Positions 24,945-34,203 are shown, numbered from the stretch's first letter. The stretch is DNA of 46,407 nt from an uncultured Blastocatellia bacterium (GCA_946480785.1 CAMLLD010000053.1:1-46407); one strand, 5' to 3'. Program-made: numbers and translations. The notes: a model not told the origin generated them from the sequence alone.

Positions 24945-27005
24945 TTAATGCGTGGTGCGCGCGAGCCTGATCTCGGACAGCAGGTCGTTCAGTAGATCCG
25001 ATCGAACTTTCTGCGGTTCGCCGGAGTAACGGCGTACTCCAGCAGCCTTGGGCCAGAGCACCACACCGCGTGCGTTGACCAGTCGTGCCGACGCTTCGAT
25101 CTGGCCGGCGCTGGTTTGTGTGACCACGATCTTAAGAGCCGCATCTGCGTCCTCCGCGTCGCTCGTTGCTGCTACCAAGCCGCTCGAACTCAGGCTCTCC
25201 ACGACGTTGCTGCGCAGCTCACTAACCAGCGCGTCACCGCGCATCTCGATATAGATCTTTTTTACTTTGCCAAGCTTGATGTTAGCGACTACCGAGCCGC
25301 TGCGCGTTGCATCAACTCCGCTTTCATCCTCAGGTGCAGTACTGCCTGCCGGCGCTCTTGCTGCGGTTGATTTGTTGACGCCGTGTCGAGTGGGTGGAGT
25401 GATGGGCCGTGCGGGCTGGTTGATCTTATTGTTTGCCTGGGGCTGGTTCTCAACAAGCGGCGTCACCTGCGCAACACTGTTCGCCGCTGGTCCAACACTC
25501 GGCTTCGATCTCAATCGCACATACGCCAGATAGCTCAACACTAAAACAATCGCCACACTGATCACGACGAGAACCTGTCGCCCCGGCAACCCCGGCGCAA
25601 TGCTTACCTCCTTCCACAGCCCGAGCCGTTGCCACCACAGACGCACAGCTCGCAACAGGTTCGTCTCCCGATACCCGAACTGGACCAGCAGCTCAGCTCT
25701 CCCATTCGCATCGATTCTCCTCGTAATACTGAGCGACAACTCCTGCCCGCCCTCCAATCGGATTGAAGAGACGATCGGCGCGTCTCTACCAACCGATGTG
25801 AGCAGGTGCGTCGCGAGCAACAACTCACCGCGTGAATCCATCGTCTTTACTTCGATAACTTCCGCATCTTCTTCGACACTAAAGCTAATGCTCGACTGTT
25901 CGGCGGGATTCAACCGCCCTCGTTCAACACCATCAACGATGATCCGCATCGCGCCCGCCGAACGACGTCGTCGTCCCGCCTGCTCGTCGAGCACGTTATT
26001 AATCTCCGCAAGCTCTTCCGCGCTCAAATCCGCGGGCGCGCTACGCGGCCGCGGCGGCGACTCATCATCCGCTTGGTCCAAGTAAAACCGCGGCAACTCC
26101 AGTCGCTCCTCGGGCGCGCTGTAGCCGAAAGCCGCGACTAATCTTTCAAAGCACTTCGGGTGCAACACTGCATGAATGCGATTGACTTCGACTTCGTTCT
26201 CGTCGGCGCCACGTCGCGACGTCAATGAGGCAATGACCGACTTCAGCGGATCGAAGTCACTCGGCACCGAGCAATCCGTGTCCCACGGCGTGAACACGCG
26301 CAGACACTCCCTGATGAGCGAACGTTGCTCGCTCGTGCCCGGCTGAGTCTCGAACCTTTCTTCACCACGCCGCTGGCGACAGACCCGGATCAACTCACCG
26401 AAGCGCTGATACATCTCGTGCATCAAAACGGCTTTACGCGAGCGGTAGTAATAGTCGTCCTTGACCCGCTCGGGCTCACCGATCACTGCGTTATAAATTT
26501 CCATAGTCTCAAGCGTGCTGTAGCTGTGTAGGAGGCGGCTGACACCGAGCGTAACGTAGAAAGAATTTCTCTTCGTCGTGATTCGCACGAGGTGCTTGAT
26601 GAAGTAAACGAGAAGATCTTCCTCGCTGGCTGGGTCGCCGGCAGCGCGAACGCCGGGCGGCGCGAGCTGGGCGGCACGCTCCTTCTGGCGCTCATAAGGT
26701 TCCGACTCGACGTAGAGCAGACGCTGCAGCAAGTGCAGATCGCTGAACAGGGCTTTGCTGCGGATGCCGTCGGTGCGGCGCGACTCGCCGCGCGAAAACC
26801 TCCCGACCGGAACGTAGTAGAGCCGCTTGCTCTGCACCGCGAGCGCCACGTTCAGCTTGAGCGTGGCCGCAGTGACGATCCGGATCGCCACGTCTTTGTC
26901 CTGATGGAGAAAGTAGGCGAGACGGTATGCCTTGTTCAGCACCTCGTGTGTAGCTACTCTGTTCACCGCTCGTGTTCCTGACCTCGAAGCGGACACCGGG
27001 CGCAC
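24945..27005 (-). CDS. Large single-pass membrane protein of unknown function
   Basis: A 686-residue protein. The N-terminal part is helical, resembling a sigma-factor-like fold in places (LNKAYRLAYFLHQDKDVAIR, then LHLLQRLLYVESEPYERQKE). A central beta-rich region follows (about 330-460). One transmembrane helix lies at about 475-500 (VLVVISVAIVLVLSYLAYV). A Pro/Ala/Thr-rich linker then leads to a C-terminal alpha/beta domain (about 570-686) that looks like a lipoprotein or TolB/CsgG-type module. I know of no assigned function. It converges with the CHAT gene, and a link between them is suggested only by adjacency. An internal start near VATHEVL is possible. Confidence 0.7.
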   Translation of the reverse strand: MRPVSASRSGTRAVNRVATHEVLNKAYRLAYFLHQDKDVAIRIVTAATLKLNVALAVQSKRLYYVPVGRFSRGESRRTDGIRSKALFSDLHLLQRLLYVESEPYERQKERAAQLAPPGVRAAGDPASEEDLLVYFIKHLVRITTKRNSFYVTLGVSRLLHSYSTLETMEIYNAVIGEPERVKDDYYYRSRKAVLMHEMYQRFGELIRVCRQRRGEERFETQPGTSEQRSLIRECLRVFTPWDTDCSVPSDFDPLKSVIASLTSRRGADENEVEVNRIHAVLHPKCFERLVAAFGYSAPEERLELPRFYLDQADDESPPRPRSAPADLSAEELAEINNVLDEQAGRRRRSAGAMRIIVDGVERGRLNPAEQSSISFSVEEDAEVIEVKTMDSRGELLLATHLLTSVGRDAPIVSSIRLEGGQELSLSITRRIDANGRAELLVQFGYRETNLLRAVRLWWQRLGLWKEVSIAPGLPGRQVLVVISVAIVLVLSYLAYVRLRSKPSVGPAANSVAQVTPLVENQPQANNKINQPARPITPPTRHGVNKSTAARAPAGSTAPEDESGVDATRSGSVVANIKLGKVKKIYIEMRGDALVSELRSNVVESLSSSGLVAATSDAEDADAALKIVVTQTSAGQIEASARLVNARGVVLWPKAAGVRRYSGEPQKVRSDLLNDLLSEIRLARTTH

Positions 27006-27162
27006 ATTTCAGCGCAGTTTCGGCCTCAAGCACCGTGGCATTTTCGGAATTTTAGAAGCTGAAGCTTAGACGGAAATGAAATCCTTTTGCGATCCTGTGT
27101 GGTAAGATGCACCACATCTATAGCCCAGACCTCACGGTCAGCACTGTTTAGGAGAAACCCGA

Positions 27163-28542
27163 ATGAAGAAGAAGCTAGCTTTGCTGCTCGCTGCCGCTTT
27201 TCTGTGTGTGACGCCGTCTGCGCCCTTGTCGATCAAAAGCCAGACTCTGCCGGGAGGCGGAAAGTTCCAGACGGTCGCCAATCCGATTCCCAACCGCTAT
27301 ATCGTCGTGTTGGCGACGACGGATCTTAGTCCGATCGCTAGTCCAACGCCCACCCCCGCACAAAGAGCAGCGACTTCCACGAGTCAAATGACTTTGGCCG
27401 CCTCGACGATGTCGCTCGATTCGAGTTCGACGTCTGTCACTGCGGAACCGGCGCCCGATGCGCAGGTCGTTGCGACAGCCACTAACCTGACGGCCACGTA
27501 CGGCGGCACTTTCACCAGCACGTGGGGCGTGGCTGTGAAAGCCTTTCTCCTGAACGCGACCGAGTCGCAGGCGATCGCGATGAGCGGGGATTCGAAGGTC
27601 GCATTTATCGTGCAGGACGGTCCCGTCACGGTGGGGACGCCGGACACGGACCCGATCGTTATGAACATCGATCCGAATGCGGATCTGAACCCGCAGCCGC
27701 ACGCTTCGTGGGGACTAGACCGCATCGATCAACGTTCGCTGCCGCTTGACGATCTCTACGCGTATCACAACGACGGTTCGGGCGTGAACGCTTATGTCAT
27801 CGATACCGGGATTCTCACGACGCACTGGGAGTTTAGCGATCGCGCGTCTTCGATTTACGACGCGCTCGATCGCGAGGGCAGCGGCGTCGACTGCAACGGG
27901 CACGGCTCGCACGTCGCGGGGATCATCGGCGGTCGAACCTTCGGCGTAGCTAAGAAGGTGCGCCTGTTTAGTGTGCGCGTAATGGACTGTCAGGGTACCG
28001 GCGCGTGGTCGGACGTGATCGACGGCGTCAACTTCGTAACGTGGCATCACGCGCAGCCGGCCCAACAAGGCACGCCTGCGGTGGCGAACATGAGTCTCGC
28101 CGGCGGTATCAACCGCGCCGCCGACGCGGCAGTGAGGAACTCGATCAGATCGGGAGTGACTTACGTTGTCGCGGCGGGAAATGGGAACGCTGACGCAGCG
28201 ACTTATTCTCCTGCCGACGTTGTCGAGGCGATAACCGTCGGGGCTACGGACCGCTACGATTCTCGCGCAGAGTTCTCCAACTATGGGTCGACGATAGATC
28301 TCTTTGCGCCCGGCGTCGGTATCACGTCGGCGTGGATCGGCAACGATCTGATGATCGTGACTGCGTCAGGCACGTCGATGGCCGCGCCGCACGTGGCCGG
28401 TGTTGTTGCGCTTTACTTGCAAAGTCATCGGACCGCATCGCCCGCGACTGTACGTTCAGCGATTGTCGGCAATGCAACAACGGGTGTCATTAGTAATTCG
28501 GGGCAGGAGTCTCCAAACCGCTTGTTGTTTTCGAACTACTGA
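27163..28542 (+). CDS. Secreted subtilisin-family (S8) serine protease
   Basis: A 459-residue secreted protease. The ATG follows AGGAG by eight bases. A signal peptide (LALLLAAAFLCVTPSAP) and an inhibitor-I9-like propeptide (about 40-170, starting NRYIVVLATTD) precede the catalytic domain. The triad is Asp214 in YVIDTGI, His247 in GHGSHVAG and Ser405 in GTSMAAPHVAGVVALYL, with the oxyanion Asn in VVAAGNGN. It resembles proteinase K/aqualysin-type enzymes in spacing and has no C-terminal sorting domain. A short inverted repeat, TGTGGT (27098-27103) and ACCACA (27111-27116), lies upstream. Confidence 0.95.
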   Translation: MKKKLALLLAAAFLCVTPSAPLSIKSQTLPGGGKFQTVANPIPNRYIVVLATTDLSPIASPTPTPAQRAATSTSQMTLAASTMSLDSSSTSVTAEPAPDAQVVATATNLTATYGGTFTSTWGVAVKAFLLNATESQAIAMSGDSKVAFIVQDGPVTVGTPDTDPIVMNIDPNADLNPQPHASWGLDRIDQRSLPLDDLYAYHNDGSGVNAYVIDTGILTTHWEFSDRASSIYDALDREGSGVDCNGHGSHVAGIIGGRTFGVAKKVRLFSVRVMDCQGTGAWSDVIDGVNFVTWHHAQPAQQGTPAVANMSLAGGINRAADAAVRNSIRSGVTYVVAAGNGNADAATYSPADVVEAITVGATDRYDSRAEFSNYGSTIDLFAPGVGITSAWIGNDLMIVTASGTSMAAPHVAGVVALYLQSHRTASPATVRSAIVGNATTGVISNSGQESPNRLLFSNY

Positions 28543-28545
28543 GAC

Positions 28546-29139
28546 TCACGCGGCGACTGCTTGTACCGGTCGTCGTTCCAGCGAGCAGCTACACGCGGCG
28601 TGTTCTTCACCCTTTGGTGGGAACATGTGATAGTACATGCCGATCATCATCGGTATGAAAACGATCGCGTTGTAGAAGAGATGTATCTCGACGCGAAACT
28701 TCGGCAGCAGCATCTGCAGGAAACTGACGGGCACGGGCGAGCCGAGCCAGTAGTGATGTGTGAGTGCTTGCCACAGCAGCACCGCGTGTTCGATGTGATG
28801 CCAGAATTGGATCACGAGCGCGATGGTCCACCATTTACGTGAGGTACCGGTGAAACCCTCTCGCAGTGTCCAGATGCCGATCAGCATCACGACGGCGTAA
28901 CCGTAGTGCAGCACCTCTGAACTCACCAGCCACGGATAGAACAGCCCGAGCACACCGCCCGCTCGCGGCCGCGGCCAGCCCAGCACATAAATCTGGTAAG
29001 CCTGCGCGAGGTGCTCGGCCCAGTGACCCAGCACGACGACCATGAACAGATTGAGTGCGCGCCGGTGCCAAACACTGTTCAGTTTCTGATAAAGGCTGAA
29101 CTCGGCGACGGAGCCGAGCGGCGCTGTAGCTGCTGACAT
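28546..29139 (-). CDS. His-rich polytopic membrane protein
   Basis: A 197-residue integral membrane protein with about four to five spans and no family I can name. Histidines cluster at membrane positions: HWAEH (about 39-43), VLHYGY, FWHHIEHAVLL and LTHHYWL, then EIHLFYN. Such HxxEH/HHxxH spacing can bind haem or a di-metal centre. An AAGGAAAG ribosome binding site precedes the ATG. It is the last gene on the minus strand after the nitrate-reductase-type operon, 39 nt from the TDT gene, and may be co-transcribed with it. A redox role is inferred. Confidence 0.65.
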   Translation of the reverse strand: MSAATAPLGSVAEFSLYQKLNSVWHRRALNLFMVVVLGHWAEHLAQAYQIYVLGWPRPRAGGVLGLFYPWLVSSEVLHYGYAVVMLIGIWTLREGFTGTSRKWWTIALVIQFWHHIEHAVLLWQALTHHYWLGSPVPVSFLQMLLPKFRVEIHLFYNAIVFIPMMIGMYYHMFPPKGEEHAACSCSLERRPVQAVAA

Positions 29140-29178
29140 CGAGCTTTCCTTGCGAATGTTTTGTCGGGAGGAAGGGGA

Positions 29179-30264
29179 CTATAAAACTTTTGTCTGCCGG
29201 ACTGGCGTGGCATTTTTGGTGATCGTCAACAGCGTTCCGAGCAAGCCAAGCAGAGCAGCTATCCAACCCGCCAGCGCGAGGTAGATAAAGTAGCGCGGAA
29301 TCACCATCAATCTCGGGAAGCTAATGGCGTTAGCGAGTTGGAAGGTACAAACCGTGTACATGCCGAACGGGAAGACCATGCCCCAGTATTGCGGGTCGTA
29401 TCTCAACGGGAAGCGTTTGTAAACATGACGCCAGAATCCCAGAGCTAACAGCAGCGGAATCCACCACGTCGCTGCGGCCCAGAAGAAGAGAGTGAATCCT
29501 TTTAGAAAGGGAACCACTTCACTCAGCAGCGCCCACCCGGGAGCGGCAATGATGAGTCGCGCGCCGGCGAGAGTGGTGATCGCGACCGCGCCCATATTGA
29601 TCCAGTAAGGCGGCGTGAGCGAGGCGAGGGTGACGTTTACAAAAGTGAAGCGATAAAAGATCAGTGTGATGAGCGGCAGATACAACATGCAGCCGAGCAG
29701 AAACATGCACAACGTGAAGAAAAGGATCGGCTCGTGATAATCCGGCAGGCGCGTGACCAGCAACGTGCCGAGCACGGAGATCGATTGCGTCGCGACCACC
29801 GCGAGCAGCCAACCGCCGTTCAGGCCTGCTTCGATCGAAGGTTTGTTTTCGCGCACGGTCATGGCCGTGAAGAAGGAGTACATGATCAGGATCCACAGGC
29901 CGATGCCGGCGAACCAAAGGAACAGCGCCGGACCAAACTGATCGAGCACGATCAGCAGCGCGCTGCCGAGTACGCACGTGCCGGCGACAACCGTAAAGAA
30001 GCCTGGGCCACGTACGTGATCTCCAAGATCGGTAGTGACTCGTGAGAAGAAAAACAGCAGCCGGATTAGTAACAGTAAGCACAAGACGACGTAAGCGACG
30101 ATATTGATGACCAGCAAAACTAGCGAGATGGTTTTCATCCCCAGCAGAAAACACGCGATGGAGATGATGCCGGTCGCCATCACGAGCGCGAAATAGCCGG
30201 GAAACAGATCGGCTGCGGCGCGCGCAAGTGCGTTTGACTTGGTAGCCGGTATTGCTTCACTCAT
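29179..30264 (-). CDS. TDT-family (TehA/SLAC1-like) anion transporter
   Basis: A 361-residue membrane protein with ten predicted helices of the tellurite-resistance/dicarboxylate transporter family. It opens with FPGYFALVMATGIISIACFLLG, the family's first helix, and contains FWAAATWWIPLLL and YWGMVFPFGMYTVCTFQLA near the end. Relatives are TehA, Mae1 and plant SLAC1, the last a nitrate/chloride channel. ATG 30264 is chosen; it overlaps the preceding small gene by 8 nt. Within an operon carrying a nitrate reductase and no NarK-type gene, nitrate or nitrite passage is plausible but inferred. Confidence 0.85.
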   Translation of the reverse strand: MSEAIPATKSNALARAAADLFPGYFALVMATGIISIACFLLGMKTISLVLLVINIVAYVVLCLLLLIRLLFFFSRVTTDLGDHVRGPGFFTVVAGTCVLGSALLIVLDQFGPALFLWFAGIGLWILIMYSFFTAMTVRENKPSIEAGLNGGWLLAVVATQSISVLGTLLVTRLPDYHEPILFFTLCMFLLGCMLYLPLITLIFYRFTFVNVTLASLTPPYWINMGAVAITTLAGARLIIAAPGWALLSEVVPFLKGFTLFFWAAATWWIPLLLALGFWRHVYKRFPLRYDPQYWGMVFPFGMYTVCTFQLANAISFPRLMVIPRYFIYLALAGWIAALLGLLGTLLTITKNATPVRQTKVL

Positions 30265-30469
30265 GGTTGGTTTCCGCTGCGGTTTCTTCGTCACATCGTT
30301 TGCAATCGAGCTCGAGACCGATGTGTGACGCGCGTCCTGCTTCGGTCAGCACCCACGTGCGAGTTGTCAGCGGCGGATCGTGTCGGACGTGCTGTCGATG
30401 TCCGCACGCCAAGATTGCCCGCCAGTGCTGCTCGTCGTCCTGATCGAATCCTGTGATCTTTTGCTTCAT
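30257..30469 (-). CDS. DUF3565-type small cysteine protein
   Basis: A 70-residue protein starting MKQKITGFDQDDEQHW, with LACGHRQHVRHDPPL and the terminal LDCKRCDEE. The Cys-Gly-His and CxxC pairs suggest a zinc site, as in DUF3565 proteins, whose function is unknown. The ATG overlaps the previous stop (ATGA) and the TDT start lies inside its end, so it is an operon member. Confidence 0.75.
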   Translation of the reverse strand: MKQKITGFDQDDEQHWRAILACGHRQHVRHDPPLTTRTWVLTEAGRASHIGLELDCKRCDEETAAETNHE

Positions 30470-30756
30470 CGATCTTTGTCGCGAACGTAGCCAGAGCTCG
30501 TCTTCCGGCGCGAGGTTGGTCGCCACCACTTGATGATCGAGAGAGTAATCGCAAAGCAAACACCGGACGCAATCACGAGCGGCAGCAAAACGGAATAATG
30601 ACGAGCGAGCGCCGCGTCGACCGTGGCGGCAAGGATCCAAAGCTGCGCGATATTGATCATCACGAGCATGATCAGGCGCGCCTGCCACACCGCGGCTTGT
30701 CCCGCTTTGGCGCGCCGGTTTGCGACCGACGTCGAGTTTTGCGTAAGTGTTTTCAC
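30466..30756 (-). CDS. Small two-helix membrane protein (DUF6755-like)
   Basis: A 96-residue protein from the GTG at 30756, two bases after the Rieske stop. It has two transmembrane helices (ARLIMLVMINIAQLWILAATV and LPLVIASGVCFAITLSII) joined by a short DAALARHYS loop. It resembles the small membrane proteins called DUF6755 found with oxidoreductase operons; that match is from memory and moderate. A role as membrane anchor or spacer for the redox subunits is inferred. Confidence 0.6.
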   Translation of the reverse strand: MKTLTQNSTSVANRRAKAGQAAVWQARLIMLVMINIAQLWILAATVDAALARHYSVLLPLVIASGVCFAITLSIIKWWRPTSRRKTSSGYVRDKDR

Positions 30757-30758
30757 CG

Positions 30759-31337
30759 TCAGCCTCTGTCGTTCGGTGTCGCAGCGCTTCGGCCGGTGGC
30801 CCAAACTTGCCCGTCACGCATTTCCACTTCGATTGTGTCCAGCGCCCGCGGCGGTGGACCATAAAGAACATTGCCGGTCGCGGCGTCGAAGGCGCCTTCG
30901 TGACAAGGACATTCGAGTCGCTGCTCGTTGCGCGAGTAATAAACGGGACAACTCAGGTGCGTGCATTTTTGGCCGTATGCGTGATAAGCGCCGTCTGCGG
31001 TGCGAACCAGAATCGCGGAATCTCGTTCAGTCGGGTAAGCGAAATTCAAACTCGTGTTCGGCGCGAGCGTTTCAGCTCCGTCAATGCGAGCAGCGGTTAA
31101 TAACTCTGCTTTACGCGCGTCGAGTGCGGCCTTTGCCGCGAAGCCGGCCGCGCCGACAAAAAGCGCTGCGGACGTAAGTCCCAGGAAATTGCAGAACTCA
31201 CGCCGCGTCACTTGTGCTTCCTCATCGCGCTCGTACGGAAACTCGGCCTGATAAGGCGCCGTCGCCGCGCGAACATCGCTTTCGTCGTTCGCTACCACGC
31301 GCTTGATCGTTTCAGAAAGGTCTTTGTTAGAACTCAT
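30759..31337 (-). CDS. Tat-dependent Rieske [2Fe-2S] protein
   Basis: A 192-residue Rieske protein. Start ATG 31337 overlaps the ferredoxin gene end by 11 nt. After a charged 45-residue N-terminus comes a Tat-type signal/anchor (TRREFCNFL, then a hydrophobic LTSAALFVGAAGFAAKA). The Rieske cluster ligands are CTHLSC and CPCHEGAF. It should present a high-potential iron-sulfur cluster on the outer face of the membrane, as in bc-type complexes. No cytochrome c1 or typical cytochrome b gene is next to it, so its partner is probably the cytochrome-b-like gene upstream. Confidence 0.92.
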   Translation of the reverse strand: MSSNKDLSETIKRVVANDESDVRAATAPYQAEFPYERDEEAQVTRREFCNFLGLTSAALFVGAAGFAAKAALDARKAELLTAARIDGAETLAPNTSLNFAYPTERDSAILVRTADGAYHAYGQKCTHLSCPVYYSRNEQRLECPCHEGAFDAATGNVLYGPPPRALDTIEVEMRDGQVWATGRSAATPNDRG

Positions 31338-31971
31338 TGCTCTTGTCCGAATGTTCAACTTGGGTATCGATCCACGACTCAGTCTCAGTTTCAGCGCGCG
31401 TCAACATGCCCTCGAAAACGCCACAGCCATCGACCTTCACTTCGTCCGCATCTGCGGGCAACATCAAATAAACCTTTGTCTCGACTTTCTGATTACCAAA
31501 CACGTGCACGTTCACCGGCTTCGTCCGGCGCAGCGGCACGATCTGTTCATACTTCCCGAACGAGATCGCCCCAGTCGGACAGACGCTCGCGCACATGGGC
31601 TTCAAACCTTCAGAAGAACGGTCGTAACACATGTCGCATTTCATCTGGAGGTGCATCTGCGTGTTGTACTTTGGCACTCCGAACGGGCACGCGTTGACGC
31701 AGTTTCGGCAATCGAGACAACGCGGCTTCAACGCCGACATCACCACGCCGTCGTCGGAAACCTTGATCGCATCCGCGGGACAAACCAACGCGCACGTCGG
31801 TTCCTTGCAATGCATGCACACCGTCGGCATCGTCGCCGTCGTCTCCGCACGATCGATGTAGTCGACGAAGATCATCGAGTAGCCTTTGTGCGTGGCACAC
31901 TCGCGACAAGCGGCAACACAGGCGCGGCAGCCGATGCAACGTTGCGGATCGATGAACATCGTCCCTTCCAT
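31327..31971 (-). CDS. Four-cluster ferredoxin-type electron-transfer subunit
   Basis: A 214-residue iron-sulfur subunit of the NrfC/DmsB/FdhB type, with four cysteine groups for [4Fe-4S] clusters: CIGCRACVAACREC, CMHCKEPTCALVCP, CLDCRNCVNACP and CDMCYD followed by CASVCP. It has no signal peptide, so it works on the cytoplasmic side with the molybdenum enzyme encoded just before it (3 nt apart). ATG 31971 follows AGGGG; an internal ATG at 31959 after GGAAGGG is equally possible. The C-terminal 50 residues form an unusual tail. Confidence 0.92.
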   Translation of the reverse strand: MEGTMFIDPQRCIGCRACVAACRECATHKGYSMIFVDYIDRAETTATMPTVCMHCKEPTCALVCPADAIKVSDDGVVMSALKPRCLDCRNCVNACPFGVPKYNTQMHLQMKCDMCYDRSSEGLKPMCASVCPTGAISFGKYEQIVPLRRTKPVNVHVFGNQKVETKVYLMLPADADEVKVDGCGVFEGMLTRAETETESWIDTQVEHSDKSNEF

Positions 31972-31974
31972 CAA

Positions 31975-34203
31975 CTACCCCTTTTTCACCTCGCTGGCTG
32001 ATGCGCCTTTGCGTTGTCGACCGAGAAGCGGCAACTGCCGCGCATGGATCTTTTCAATTCGCGCCGCACACGCCTTGAACTCGGGAATTTTTGAAACCGG
32101 ATCGAGCGCCGGATTCGTCAACTGATTCACCGCCAACTGTTCGCCCCAGTGATACGGAATGAAGATCGTGTCGGGACGAATCGTCTTCACTATCAACACC
32201 GGAAATACGCCGTCGCCGCGGCGCGAGACCACGCGCACACGTTCACCGTCGTTGAGCTTCAGCCTCGCCGCTGTTTCCGGATGGACTTCGACATAAGGTT
32301 CCGGACACTGCTCCACCAGAAAACCGATGCGTCGCGTTTGATTGCCGGAAAGATATTGATAGACCACGCGGCCGCTGGTGAGTATCAACGGGAATTCTTC
32401 GTCGGGAACTTCGTTCGGCGGGTTGTATTCGATCGCGTGAAACTTCGCTTTACCATCAGGATGATAAAAGCGCTCTTCAAACAGTCGCGGCGTGCCCGGA
32501 TGATCTTCAGTCGGACACGGCCAGAAAATCCCGTTGTTCTTTTCGATCTTCTCCCACGTGATGCCGTAATAATCGGCGTTACCGCCGCGCGAAGCGACGC
32601 GCAGCTCGTCGAAGATTTCCCGCGGCGAATTGAAATTGAAATACTGCTCGCGGCCGAAGCGACGCGCGATCTCCTGCACGATCCACCAATCAGCGCGAGC
32701 TTCGCCCGGCGGATTGTTCGCCTTGTTGATCTTGACGACACGTCCTTCGCTGTTGCACGTCACGCCTTCATCTTCACTCCACGCTGAGCCGGGCAGCACG
32801 ACATCCGCGTAACGCGCGCCTTCCGACATGAAGAAATCAATGCAGACGTAGAAGTCGAGACCTTCGAGCGAACGGCGAATATCGTTGATGTCAGGCAGAC
32901 TCACCATCACGTTGTTACAGATCGACAGCAACCCGCGAATCTCACCGGCGCGCATCTTCGCGAACATCTCGACAACCGAGACTCCCGCTTGCGGTAGTTC
33001 CGTTTCGGGCAATCCCCAAACCTCACACACGTGTTTGCGATGTTCGGGATTCGAGATCGAACGCTGGCCGGGAAGTTGATCCGCTTTCTGGCCGTGCTCG
33101 CGTCCACCCTGACCGTTGCCCTGGCCGGTGATCGTTCCGTAACCACGGCCGGGCGCGCCGATCTTGCCGGTCGCGAGAACGAGATTGATGTAAGAGAGCA
33201 CGTTGTTGACGCCGTTCGTGTGATGTTCGATACCGCGAGCGTGCATCAGCATGGCGGTTTTGGCGCGGCCGTAGAGTCGAGCAGCTTCGACGATCTTGTT
33301 TGCGGGCACACCGCAGATTTGCGAAGCGACGTCCGGCGAATAACGCGAGGCCACTTCGAGAGTCGCTTCCCAATCGTTTGTGCGCGAGCTGATGAAAGCG
33401 TGATCGATGAGGTTTTCCGCGATGAGGACGTGCAGCATGCCATTCGCGAGTGCAACGTCGGTGCCCGGCCTGAGTTGCAGATGCAGATCTCCCTGGCGCG
33501 CGGTCGGCGTTTCGCGCGGATCGACGATGATCCAGCGTCCGCCGTTATCGCGTTGTTGCCAGAGAAACTTGTTCAGCACCGGAAAGGTCTCAGCGCAGTT
33601 GGAGCCGGCGATTAGCAAGACCTCAGCGAGTGGAATATCGCTCCACGGATTCGCAGCGCGATCGATGCCGAAGGCTTTGTTGTTCCCCGCCGCAGCCGAG
33701 ACCATGCACAGCCTGCCGTTGTAATCGACGTAGCGCGTGCCGAGCCCGGCGCGTGCAAACTTGCCCATCAGGTAAGTTTTCTCCGTCGTCAACGAAGAGC
33801 CGGAATAGACTCCGATAGAGTCTTTCCCGTGCTTTGCTTGCAGTTCTTTGAACTTCGTGACGACGAGATCCAGCGCTTCATCCCAGCTCGCGCGTTCAAA
33901 ACGGCCGTTGCGTTTGATCAACGGATGAAGCAAACGATCCGGATGATGAACCTGTAGATATGCCGTTACGCCTTTCGGACAGAGCCGGCCTTCGTTAACC
34001 GGAAAATCGTAGCGCGGCTCGACGCCCACCACGTGATCCTGTTCGACGAGTAAGTTCATTCCGCATTGCACCGCGCAATACGGACAGTGAGTGGGCACGA
34101 CGCGATCGATCACGCGATCCGCGCGCCAGCCGTCGTGCGGCGCGTCGTGAAGGTGTGGGCCAAACTCCTCGATGATCTGATCCAGATGTTCGACTTTGCT
34201 CAT
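31975..34203 (-). CDS. NasA/NarB-type molybdopterin nitrate reductase
   Basis: A 742-residue Mo-bisMGD oxidoreductase. The N-terminal [4Fe-4S] motif is HCPYCAVQCGMN with the later RLCPKG. NGRLCMVSAAAG carries the cysteine expected to ligate molybdenum. TGQGNGQGGREHGQKADQLP is highly characteristic of assimilatory (NasA/NarB-clade) nitrate reductases. The C-terminal molybdopterin-dinucleotide domain includes LTSGRVVYQYLSGNQTRR. There is no Tat signal, so it is cytoplasmic. ATG 34203 overlaps the previous stop (ATGA). Its neighbours (ferredoxin, Rieske, cytochrome b, NO-repair proteins) look respiratory rather than assimilatory, and no nitrite reductase is seen. Nitrate is the best-supported substrate; formate or other oxyanions are not excluded. 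Confidence 0.87.
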   Translation of the reverse strand: MSKVEHLDQIIEEFGPHLHDAPHDGWRADRVIDRVVPTHCPYCAVQCGMNLLVEQDHVVGVEPRYDFPVNEGRLCPKGVTAYLQVHHPDRLLHPLIKRNGRFERASWDEALDLVVTKFKELQAKHGKDSIGVYSGSSLTTEKTYLMGKFARAGLGTRYVDYNGRLCMVSAAAGNNKAFGIDRAANPWSDIPLAEVLLIAGSNCAETFPVLNKFLWQQRDNGGRWIIVDPRETPTARQGDLHLQLRPGTDVALANGMLHVLIAENLIDHAFISSRTNDWEATLEVASRYSPDVASQICGVPANKIVEAARLYGRAKTAMLMHARGIEHHTNGVNNVLSYINLVLATGKIGAPGRGYGTITGQGNGQGGREHGQKADQLPGQRSISNPEHRKHVCEVWGLPETELPQAGVSVVEMFAKMRAGEIRGLLSICNNVMVSLPDINDIRRSLEGLDFYVCIDFFMSEGARYADVVLPGSAWSEDEGVTCNSEGRVVKINKANNPPGEARADWWIVQEIARRFGREQYFNFNSPREIFDELRVASRGGNADYYGITWEKIEKNNGIFWPCPTEDHPGTPRLFEERFYHPDGKAKFHAIEYNPPNEVPDEEFPLILTSGRVVYQYLSGNQTRRIGFLVEQCPEPYVEVHPETAARLKLNDGERVRVVSRRGDGVFPVLIVKTIRPDTIFIPYHWGEQLAVNQLTNPALDPVSKIPEFKACAARIEKIHARQLPLLGRQRKGASASEVKKG

